A stretch of DNA of 9,439 bases from an uncultured Dechloromonas sp. GTDB lineage: Bacteria; Pseudomonadota; Gammaproteobacteria; Burkholderiales; Rhodocyclaceae. A model generated the notes under the pieces. The model was not told where the DNA came from. It searched no databases and saw only the letters and a list, made by a program, of their open reading frames with translations. Location: the NCBI GenBank assembly GCA_937996725.1, contig CALKUR010000019.1, forward strand, positions 1 to 9,439, in the 5' to 3' direction. Shown here one piece after another: positions 4,863 through 9,227 of the stretch (position 1 is its first letter; the number at the start of each line of letters is the position of its first letter). The translations under genes and the position numbers were made by a program.

Positions 4863-5533
4863 CCTGACTCTAGGTCGAATCTACACTTCCACCCTTTGTA
4901 GTACTCCAGCCGACCTACACACAGACCCGACATAGCGCCTTGATTGAGGCTGTGTTCTTTTGCAAAGCGATTTAGGTTATAAAAACGATACTCTACTCCG
5001 TCCGGCGATGTGGCAACATATCGCTTGGACTTTTTCCTTATTGTGTCTTCGCTAGCCTTAGATCCAAGTCGCGTTTGACGGATTCGCTCCTTATCGGCCT
5101 CCGACCATTTCAACCGTTGTGCCTTCTTCGCTGCGGAGATGGCATCTCTACGCTCTTGTGAACAAGGGTCGAGTTTCAATCCTCTCGACCAGCCCATCTT
5201 CGCCCGAGCAGCAGCAGACATGCGATTGCCGCCATCGCCTCCGCTAGTCATGTTGTATCCGCAACCATCATCGACATGAGTGTTGTACTCAACAATGAAG
5301 TAGCTTTCCATCTCATTCTTTGTATGAGACTTGTCTGGCGACTGGTATATCACATTCCAGTCGAATGCGTCCCATCCATGCTTGCGGATGGCATGATATA
5401 AAGCCTCGGTGCGGTAGGCGTACCTCGAATTCTTGTGGTGGTCTAGTTGTCGTTGTGGCCAGCTGCTATCAAAGCCGATGTACCGCTTACCATTTATTTT
5501 GTTGGTCGCACAGTAGATTGAATAAATATCCAT
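4811..5533 (-). CDS. GIY-YIG homing endonuclease with NUMOD3 motifs, 240 aa
   Basis: Residues 5-20 hold the GIY-YIG signature in the form S-I-Y ... Y18-I-G. The catalytic Arg is likely R28 (WPQRQLDHH) and the metal-binding Glu E76 (EMESYFIVEYNT), followed by the usual GYNMTSGGDGG at 92-102. NUMOD3-like segments follow (108-120, 126-170), then a C-terminal DNA-recognition part (185-218, FYNLNRFAKEHSLNQG, GLCVGRLEYYKGWKCRF) of the NUMOD1/helix-turn-helix type. The enzyme family cuts a specific site and copies its own gene into it. GAGGAGG lies 9 nt before the ATG at 5533. A TATAAATA late-type motif lies upstream (5604-5597). It is antisense in the small-gene module, and its last residues (about 224-240) are encoded opposite the 50-aa gene. 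Confidence 0.93.
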   Translation of the reverse strand: MDIYSIYCATNKINGKRYIGFDSSWPQRQLDHHKNSRYAYRTEALYHAIRKHGWDAFDWNVIYQSPDKSHTKNEMESYFIVEYNTHVDDGCGYNMTSGGDGGNRMSAAARAKMGWSRGLKLDPCSQERRDAISAAKKAQRLKWSEADKERIRQTRLGSKASEDTIRKKSKRYVATSPDGVEYRFYNLNRFAKEHSLNQGAMSGLCVGRLEYYKGWKCRFDLESGYSSLGRSGNFASCITD

Positions 5534-5596
5534 GCTGATGATCCTCCTCGATCGTTAGAGCAGTTGGAGAGATTCCAGCCTCGCGAACTGCACTTA

Positions 5597-5627
5597 TATT
5601 TATACAGACGAGCGCAATTTCCTACAA
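5597..5627 (-). promoter_or_regulatory. Endonuclease promoter: T4-type late motif or sigma70
   Basis: On the minus strand the exact T4 late-promoter octamer TATAAATA lies at 5604-5597, 64 nt before the ATG at 5533. The same bases can be read as a sigma70 promoter: TTGTAG (5627-5622), 17 bp, TATAAA (5604-5599). T4 homing-endonuclease genes such as that of I-TevI are known to be driven late; whether this phage has T4-type late sigma factors cannot be seen here. Confidence 0.5.
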
Positions 5628-5640
5628 TACTCTGTATAAA
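5599..5640. repeat. 9-bp inverted repeat over the endonuclease promoter
   Basis: TTTATACAG (5599-5607) and CTGTATAAA (5632-5640) are perfect inverted copies with a 24-bp centre. One arm covers the -10/late motif of the endonuclease promoter and the other touches the GTCAAC arm of the next cassette (5643-5648). It could be an operator dyad or a stem. Confidence 0.4.
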
Positions 5641-5642
5641 AA

Positions 5643-5714
5643 GTCAACACACTCACAATAACCCTACAGCGCAGTTGGGTATCAGTTGACAGGCTGACCA
5701 ATCTCACAGATAAT
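5643..5714 (+). promoter_or_regulatory. Stem-loop and promoter cassette with consensus -35
   Basis: GTCAAC (5643-5648) pairs with GTTGAC (5685-5690), with a weak inner ACCC/GGGT pair (5661-5664 with 5677-5680). The -35 is the full consensus TTGACA (5686-5691), then 17 bp and GATAAT (5709-5714), TGACTCATC and an AAACAGGAG leader. This is probably one of the strongest promoters here. Confidence 0.8.
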
Positions 5715-5745
5715 TGACTCATCGTTAAACAAACAGGAGTTTATT

Positions 5746-6177
5746 ATGTTACCAGCAGGAACGTGGTGGGTCGGAGATCTCTGCTACGTAATGACAGATG
5801 CAGAGTGGGAACAGTTTTGTGATATCACAATCGCAGGCCACAATTGCCTCGACGGTGAGTTTGAACTGCCTGATGGCCGCAAGTTCGCAACATATGGCAC
5901 ATACTGGGGCGATGGCTGCTACCACGATCAGTATGGCAACGAATACAGCGTAGACGCAGGTTTGATCGGCTGTATTCGTGTAGAAGACATTCGTGCAGAG
6001 AAGTACGAGAACATCGAATCTCTTGGCGCAATCCACGAATTCAAGACTGATTTCGTCACAGGCGGCGGTCGTGCAGATTGTGGCCGCGGCGGCAAGTGGA
6101 ACGGAACAATTCAATTTGGTCGAGTTGCGATCGAAACAAATCCCGTAGACGAAGATGATGAGGATGACAACTACTAA
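5746..6177 (+). CDS. Conserved phage protein with LPAGTWWVGDLCYV start, 143 aa
   Basis: The protein belongs to a group I know from many phages only as hypothetical: it starts LPAGTWWVGDLCYVM, has a CLDGEFELPDGRKFATYGTYWGDG segment and VDAGLIGCIRVEDI, all rich in Gly, Tyr and Trp and suggesting a beta-sheet fold. The end is very acidic (PVDEDDEDDNY). There are several cysteines (C13, C25, C34, C58, C76, and C112 near a GGGRADCGRGG loop), but no clear metal site. Function is unknown. AGGAG lies 8 nt before the ATG, and the promoter at 5686-5714 precedes it. Single-gene unit. Confidence 0.88.
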   Translation: MLPAGTWWVGDLCYVMTDAEWEQFCDITIAGHNCLDGEFELPDGRKFATYGTYWGDGCYHDQYGNEYSVDAGLIGCIRVEDIRAEKYENIESLGAIHEFKTDFVTGGGRADCGRGGKWNGTIQFGRVAIETNPVDEDDEDDNY

Positions 6178-6191
6178 TTGAATGAGCTTAC

Positions 6192-6238
6192 AATCTGGTC
6201 GGGTATTACTTGACCAGATTTTCATTCTCACAGATAAT
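6192..6238 (+). promoter_or_regulatory. Strong hairpin with overlapping promoter
   Basis: AATCTGGTC (6192-6200) pairs perfectly with GACCAGATT (6212-6220) over an 11-nt loop and is followed by TTC, so with its own last TT it gives TTTTC: a possible weak terminator for the upstream gene. The -35 TTGACC (6210-6215) lies in the right arm; 17 bp later is GATAAT (6233-6238), then TGACTCATC. Confidence 0.75.
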
Positions 6239-6265
6239 TGACTCATCAACAACAGGAGAAGTGAA

Positions 6266-6628
6266 ATGTCAACACGCTGCATCATCGGGTATTCGGACGG
6301 TAAAATCCACGGCATGTACAGCCACTATGATGGCTACCCTGACCATGTCGGCAAGATCCTCGTCAAACACCACAACAGTTTCGCTGCGATGGAAGCGATC
6401 ATTGACGGCGGTCAAATCCGCAACTTTGATAATGACGGCACAATCTGCCGCTTCGGACATGGTCCTGTCCATGGCGCTGAGACATACGACAACGTCAAAG
6501 AAGTGTTGTCTAGCGGCTTTGATTATGTCTATCTGTGGTCGGATGACGGCTGTTGGAAGTGCTGGGGCAAGGAGCGCGGCGTAGTGCGTGAATTTGATAT
6601 CCCTGGCAATCGTCCGTGGGAAGCATGA
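6266..6628 (+). CDS. Conserved phage 'MSTR' protein, 120 aa
   Basis: The protein starts MSTRCIIGYSDGKIHGMYSH and continues YDGYPDHVGKILVKHH, the hallmark of a small protein group found in many tailed phages ('MSTRs.I......v..iY.H.DGYp..vG..L..hy'). The middle has FAAMEAIIDGGQIRNF, and the end has a YVYLWSDDG strand and WGKERGV. No activity is known to me. The ATG at 6266 follows AGGAG by 7 nt and the cassette promoter 6210-6238 precedes it. Its stop overlaps the start of the next gene (ATGA at 6625-6628), so the two are translationally coupled. Confidence 0.9.
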   Translation: MSTRCIIGYSDGKIHGMYSHYDGYPDHVGKILVKHHNSFAAMEAIIDGGQIRNFDNDGTICRFGHGPVHGAETYDNVKEVLSSGFDYVYLWSDDGCWKCWGKERGVVREFDIPGNRPWEA

Positions 6629-6963
6629 AAGATCTATTTGATTCCAACGCCGTCTATTTTATCGCATATTTTGTGGTGATGGCGGCGTTTGGACAGTACA
6701 TGATTCTGCGGAAAATCGCGGACTTCATTGATAATGTGAAGACTGCGTTTTCCCGAGCGAAGAAGGTGATCAGACAAAGACAGCGATCGATGGATGTTGA
6801 GACTGTAGAAGTGAAAGCGGTCGAGAAACAACCTGACATCAAGTTCAAAGTCAATCAAAAAGAATGTGAGCGTCAATTGGCTTACATCCGACAACAACGA
6901 GCTGTAGATGCTGGGATGCATGATTTGACATCGAAATTCCATAGGAAGTCAACAGTCAAATAA
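6625..6963 (+). CDS. Small membrane protein with basic tail, 112 aa
   Basis: Residues 9-28 (AVYFIAYFVVMAAFGQYMIL) form one transmembrane segment near the N-terminus. The next part, RKIADFIDNVKTAFSRAKKVIRQRQR, is strongly basic and probably cytoplasmic by the positive-inside rule, leaving the short N-terminus outside. The rest (residues 52-112) is a charged soluble tail. I recognise no family; the shape fits a single-pass inner-membrane phage protein such as an early membrane or exclusion factor, which is an inference. The ATG at 6625 overlaps the previous stop by 4 nt. The last codons run into GTCAAC (6948-6953), the left arm of the next cassette. Confidence 0.82.
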   Translation: MKDLFDSNAVYFIAYFVVMAAFGQYMILRKIADFIDNVKTAFSRAKKVIRQRQRSMDVETVEVKAVEKQPDIKFKVNQKECERQLAYIRQQRAVDAGMHDLTSKFHRKSTVK

Positions 6964-7019
6964 TGTCCTTCATGTTTGTATGGTTATCAGTTGTCGAGTT
7001 GGTCTTTTGGACAGATAAT
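6948..7019 (+). promoter_or_regulatory. Promoter cassette with a weak stem
   Basis: GTCAAC (6948-6953) lies inside the end of the upstream gene and is followed by ATGTCCTTCA (6963-6972). The -35 is TTGTCG (6991-6996), then 17 bp and GATAAT (7014-7019), TGAGTCATAC and AACAAAGGAG. Pairing between arms is poor in this copy (GTCAAC with GTTGTC only in part), and the -35 is further from consensus. Confidence 0.65.
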
Positions 7020-7048
7020 TGAGTCATACAAACAAAGGAGTGAATGAA

Positions 7049-7291
7049 ATGATGAACAATGGATATCACATGAACAAGCATCAGTTTGCAGCAGTCGCAG
7101 TCGCATCGGTCTATGAGGCGATCGAAGATGTCCAAGTCGCAAACACAGCCAACATGTATGCTGGTAGCCTGTTTGTCGCCTGCACGCCGAAAGATGCAGC
7201 GAAGATTGAAACCACGCTGATTGAGAATCTCAACTGCGGTGTGATCGTCAGCAAGGTTGGCCCAGAGTTCGCATTCGACTTCACGGTATAA
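7049..7291 (+). CDS. Conserved phage hypothetical protein, 80 aa
   Basis: After MMNNGYHMNKHQ comes a helix (FAAVAVASVYEAIEDVQVAN), then a strand (AGSLFVACTPKDAAKIETTLIENL) and an end CGVIVSKVGPEFAFDFTV, giving a mixed alpha/beta pattern of beta-alpha-beta type. I recognise it only as a phage hypothetical. Two adjacent ATGs (7049, 7052) are possible; the first is chosen for its 8-nt distance from GGAG (7037-7040). An ATG at 7044 is out of frame and ends at once. Single-gene unit with its own promoter 6991-7019. Confidence 0.83.
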   Translation: MMNNGYHMNKHQFAAVAVASVYEAIEDVQVANTANMYAGSLFVACTPKDAAKIETTLIENLNCGVIVSKVGPEFAFDFTV

Positions 7292-7306
7292 TGTCCTTCA
7301 AGTTTG

Positions 7307-7347
7307 GTTGGGTACTCGTTGCCCAACTCTCATTCTGGTCTTATAAT
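7307..7347 (+). promoter_or_regulatory. Stem-loop and promoter with perfect -10
   Basis: GTTGGG (7307-7312) pairs with CCCAAC (7322-7327) over a 9-nt loop. The -35 TTGCCC (7319-7324) overlaps the right arm; 17 bp later is a perfect TATAAT (7342-7347), then TGAGACATC and AACAGGAG. ATGTCCTTCA (7291-7300) precedes it directly after the upstream stop. Confidence 0.78.
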
Positions 7348-7371
7348 TGAGACATCAACAGGAGAAACAAG

Positions 7372-7506
7372 ATGAAATCTGTAAACTACGACGATCAGAT
7401 CTGCGACATGTACATCAACGGCAAGACAGTCAAGTCGATTGCATGGACGCTCGATCTGACAGTATCTCAGGTGGTAGATGTGCTGACTGATAATGAGTTG
7501 ATCTGA
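7372..7506 (+). CDS. Minimal helix-turn-helix protein, 44 aa
   Basis: The whole protein fits one helix-turn-helix unit: a first helix YDDQICDMYIN, then GKTVKSIAWTLDL as the second helix and turn, and TVSQVVDVLTDN as the recognition helix. The spacing resembles the C-terminal HTH of resolvases and sigma-like domains (I..MY..G.TV..IA..L.l...qV...L). It could be a small DNA-binding regulator, perhaps of the repeated promoters; that target is an inference. AGGAG lies 8 nt before the ATG and a strong promoter precedes it. The next gene begins 2 nt after its stop. It is short but well supported by context. Confidence 0.75.
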   Translation: MKSVNYDDQICDMYINGKTVKSIAWTLDLTVSQVVDVLTDNELI

Positions 7507-7508
7507 TC

Positions 7509-7916
7509 ATGGCAAAGAAACACATCGAAAATCCAACACAACTGGACGAAGGCTCAAAGCGTCTAGCCCATTACAACGAATGGTTGCTTGATCCTAACCG
7601 ACCATTCGGAACAGTTTACCCCGGCTACCCAACAGACAGCAAACCCTCGAAAGGAAAGAAAATGCCCTCAACCGTAATCGCAGACATGACCAAGGTGTTG
7701 ACCAAAGAGAAGAAGGTCGCTATCAAGCCAGCAAAGAAGGCCGCCCGTGTATCCGATGGTCCTCGTGCAGGCAGCAAGACAGAACTCGCAATTGAGATTT
7801 ACAAGCGTTTGCACGGCGATAAAACGGCCTGTATTGCGGCTTTCCATACAGAGCTCGGAATGAGTATCGCAGGCAGTACAACGTACTATTATAATGCGAA
7901 GAAGGCTTGTGCCTAA
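7509..7916 (+). CDS. Basic TYYY-domain protein, 135 aa
   Basis: Residues 1-50 (with LAHYNEWLLDPNRPFGTVYPGYP) are of unknown type; residues 51-87 are Lys-rich (LTKEKKVAIKPAKKAARVSDGP); residues 88-135 form a domain (SKTELAIEIYKRL, CIAAFHTELGMSIAGSTTYYYNAKK) shared with the H1-like protein at 4165-4584. A nucleic-acid-binding role is inferred from the basic linker. The ATG at 7509 lies 2 nt after the HTH gene's stop and has a weak ribosome site, so it is probably coupled. An in-frame ATG at 7662, with AAGGA 7 nt upstream, could yield a second product of 84 aa containing only the linker and domain. Confidence 0.85.
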   Translation: MAKKHIENPTQLDEGSKRLAHYNEWLLDPNRPFGTVYPGYPTDSKPSKGKKMPSTVIADMTKVLTKEKKVAIKPAKKAARVSDGPRAGSKTELAIEIYKRLHGDKTACIAAFHTELGMSIAGSTTYYYNAKKACA

Positions 7917-7919
7917 CTG

Positions 7920-7948
7920 TTGACCCAAGTACACAGAGTGTGTATAGT
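7920..7948 (+). promoter_or_regulatory. Sigma70-type promoter
   Basis: TTGACC (7920-7925), 17 bp, then TATAGT (7943-7948) preceded by TGTG. It begins 4 bp after the stop of the TYYY gene and would drive the leader peptide and gene at 7990-8217. It lacks the GATAATTGA/CATC signature of the cassettes. Confidence 0.65.
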
Positions 7949-7963
7949 CAGCTTTGTGCTGGA

Positions 7964-7986
7964 TGATATTGGTCTCTATAGGGAGC
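7964..7986 (+). promoter_or_regulatory. T7-like RNA polymerase promoter match
   Basis: The bases CTCTATAGGGAG (7974-7985) match the core and start of the phage T7 promoter closely, and counting the whole 23-base consensus 16 positions agree. No other copy is seen in the window and no T7-type polymerase gene is present, so it may be chance; AGGGAG also serves as the ribosome site for the frame at 7990. Confidence 0.25.
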
Positions 7987-7989
7987 ACG

Positions 7990-8016
7990 ATGCATTCAGC
8001 ACCCCCGTCAACTTAA
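7990..8016 (+). CDS. Possible leader peptide, 8 aa
   Basis: A tiny frame (MHSAPPST) starts 4 nt after AGGGAG (7980-7985) and ends with TAA at 8014-8016. It is in the same frame as the gene that starts at 8023, with only ACTAGT between. It may be a leader for reinitiation, or the 5' part of a longer gene now cut by an ochre stop. Its codons overlap the CCCCGTC repeat. Confidence 0.35.
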   Translation: MHSAPPST

Positions 8017-8030
8017 ACTAGTATGGAGCA
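8003..8030 (+). repeat. Third copy of the CCCCGTC..TTAAACT repeat
   Basis: CCCCGTC, an extra AAC, then TTAAACTAGTATG, matching the copies at 857-880 and 930-953. It is also preceded by GATGCA and a CAC, as is the copy at 930, so similarity begins near 7989. The three copies bracket the rightward module. Confidence 0.6.
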
Positions 8031-8217
8031 TGTTGTGCAACACAATCCAGTCCCCCGCAGCCCGATGTTCGCTACGCCTGTTGACCAGCAGTCACTCGAC
8101 GCTTACATTCAGCGACTGCCAAAGAGTGACCAAGCAGTTGCCTACACGGTATCAATGATGACGCTCAATTTAGCACACAAGCTAGTCAACGATGAGGTGG
8201 CACTGGAAACAGAATAG
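8023..8217 (+). CDS. Small phage hypothetical protein, 64 aa
   Basis: The end of the protein (DQQSLDAYIQRLPKSDQAVAYTVSMMTLNLAHKLVND) is a plausible helical phage protein that I place only loosely among small phage hypotheticals. The start is uncertain: the ATG at 8023 has no ribosome site, and neither does the ATG at 8065 (50 aa). The frame continues from the leader at 7990 across a single stop, so the original start may have been 7990, with AGGGAG. It would be transcribed from the promoter at 7920-7948, and a possible terminator follows at 8239-8280. Confidence 0.65.
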   Translation: MEHVVQHNPVPRSPMFATPVDQQSLDAYIQRLPKSDQAVAYTVSMMTLNLAHKLVNDEVALETE

Positions 8218-8238
8218 CCACTGCCTAGCAGAGCAGCC

Positions 8239-8280
8239 CACCCCCAGCCGGAAACAAAAGTGCCCATGGGGGGGTGTTTT
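8239..8280 (+). terminator. Possible intrinsic terminator
   Basis: CACCCCC (8239-8245) pairs with GGGGGTG (8270-8276), followed directly by TTTT (8277-8280). The 24-nt loop is long, and an alternative pairing CAAAA/TTTTG also exists. It lies 22 bp after the stop of the gene at 8023-8217, the right place for a terminator. Confidence 0.45.
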
Positions 8281-8309
8281 GGAAACGCAAGTACTATACG
8301 TGCGGAGGG

Positions 8310-8355
8310 TATTAGAAAGTCCCGGGGAATCTCTGTTCAAATCCGGTTTCTAATA
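8310..8355. repeat. 9-bp inverted repeat
   Basis: TATTAGAAA (8310-8318) and TTTCTAATA (8347-8355) are perfect inverted copies, with an inner CCGG/CCGG (8322-8325 and 8343-8346), giving a two-part stem. The right arm lies inside the first 48-bp repeat. No T-run follows directly. Confidence 0.5.
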
Positions 8356-8565
8356 AAGTCGTTTTCTAAAAATTTTTGTGCGGGGAAACGTGCTGAAAAG
8401 GTCTGCCCATATTTCTGGGGAGATCGCCATATAAACATTCGATGGTTGCACCAAAAACTATCCGGATTCCAAATAAAGTTGATCTCAAAAATTTTTTCGC
8501 AGAAAATCCACATCCAAATCCGGATTCTATAAAACCGGATATCAAAAATTTTTTCGCAGAAAAAT
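8341..8565 (+). repeat. Three degenerate 48-bp AT-rich direct repeats
   Basis: Copies at 8341-8388, 8460-8507 and 8518-8565 each open with ATCCGG, go on with TTC.aATAAAgt and end with AAAAATTTTTTCGCAGAAA (first copy: AAAAATTTTTGTGCGGGGAAA-like variant). The second and third copies are nearly identical over the last 20 bases. In the third, ATCCGG and CCGGAT also form an inverted pair. Such repeats could be origin iterons with an AT-rich unwinding part, or promoters for a phage-made factor. Confidence 0.65.
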
Positions 8566-8595
8566 CGACTAGAGAAGGTCGATTGGAGAATTGCT

Positions 8596-8622
8596 ATGAG
8601 TTGCGAATGGAGTGAGCTATGA
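8596..8622 (+). CDS. Possible upstream ORF, 8 aa
   Basis: ATG at 8596, 7 nt after GGAG, encodes MSCEWSEL and stops at TGA 8620-8622, overlapping the next ATG (8619). The ribosome site and first bases (GCTATGAGTTG) are a duplicate of those of the next gene 23 bp downstream. Likely a translated leader or a by-product of the duplication. Confidence 0.35.
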   Translation: MSCEWSEL

Positions 8623-8987
8623 GTTGTAATGGATATGTGTCTCTTCCTGCATTCAAGGTGCGTGATGCATGCGAAGCGTATTTGAAGAGGCGTGAAGCTA
8701 GGATTATACGTGAGCGGGAACCCATCATTGAATCATTCAGTAAGCCAAGGTTTTTCGGCCTTTTGCCTGCACGTACAAGAGAAGAGGCTATCAGAGCTGC
8801 TAAGGTGGACGGGTTCATTTCTGATTATGATGAAATTTGGATGCGCGGTCGCTATTATGCTGTTCGTGTAGAAGAAGTGTTGCATATGGCTAAAGTTGCT
8901 GTTGATAATAAGGTTGAATTTGTTCAGGTGTCTTCTGAAGTACTTGAATCGATTGGTAATGATTTGATGGAGAAGGGGACTGAATGA
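8619..8987 (+). CDS. Phage hypothetical protein, 122 aa
   Basis: A basic N-terminal half (YLKRREARIIREREPIIESFSKPRFFGLLPARTREEAIRAAK) is followed by FISDYDEIWMRGRYYAVRVEEVLHMAKVAV and an acidic end. It looks soluble, with a probable mixed fold; I recognise no family. The ATG at 8619 follows GGAG by 6 nt. It overlaps the short frame at 8596 at its start and the next gene by 4 nt (ATGA at 8984-8987), so the group is coupled. It uses T-ending codons (GTT, GAT, TCT) more than the genes at 1833-7916. Confidence 0.83.
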   Translation: MSCNGYVSLPAFKVRDACEAYLKRREARIIREREPIIESFSKPRFFGLLPARTREEAIRAAKVDGFISDYDEIWMRGRYYAVRVEEVLHMAKVAVDNKVEFVQVSSEVLESIGNDLMEKGTE

Positions 8988-9226
8988 CTACATTTGCATA
9001 TTCCATCCAATTTGACAATCCTGAATTAATCGAGTACAATCGAAAAACGTTCAAAGCATACAATGTCGGTGATAAGGTAATGATCGATGATGGCGATGGC
9101 AGGACGTATTTTGGTGTCGTACATGGTTTCGCTTATAATAGTGTAGGCGAGATGGTATTGTACGTCAATATGATTGGTATGAGTGAGATTCGCACGTACC
9201 ATCCTTGTAATGTAAAGGTGATTTGA
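8984..9226 (+). CDS. Small beta-barrel-like protein, 80 aa
   Basis: YNVGDKVMIDDGDGRTYFGVVHGF, then YNSVGEMVLYVNMIG and YHPCNVKVI suggest a small SH3/KOW-like beta barrel. The order of G-D-K-V, VHGF, Y-V-M and HP.NV matches the protein at 2999-3202, so they may be distant paralogues. No function is assigned. The ATG at 8984 overlaps the previous gene by 4 nt, with AAGGGG about 6 nt upstream; the next ATG comes one base after its stop. Confidence 0.82.
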   Translation: MTTFAYSIQFDNPELIEYNRKTFKAYNVGDKVMIDDGDGRTYFGVVHGFAYNSVGEMVLYVNMIGMSEIRTYHPCNVKVI

Positions 9227-9227
9227 A

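Larger units (their letters stand above)
8218..8595. other. Repeat-rich non-coding stretch, 378 bp
   Basis: No credible gene. It holds a possible terminator (8239-8280), one AAAAGTG copy (8256-8269), an inverted repeat (8310-8355) and three 48-bp repeats (8341-8565). No clear sigma70 promoter is seen for the genes after 8596, so their transcription may depend on something in these repeats. Confidence 0.55.

Noticed and set aside
5749..6315. Antisense frame of 188 codons opposite the 5746 gene
   Set aside because: It runs across a cassette promoter into the next gene, lacks a ribosome site, and its residues look like shadow translation.
6210..6584. Frame of 124 codons overlapping the MSTR gene
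   Set aside because: Starts within the promoter and is Thr/Ser-rich shadow translation of the true frame.
8310..8355. GTTCAAATCC with flanking pairing, like a tRNA
   Set aside because: The T stem fails (only about 3 of 5 pairs) and there is no room for D and anticodon arms; it is a plain inverted repeat.
8260..8532. Rightward frame of 90 codons
   Set aside because: It translates the terminator and 48-bp repeats; no ribosome site, and the repeats show up as a near-duplicate KSFSKNF/KIFSQKI peptide.
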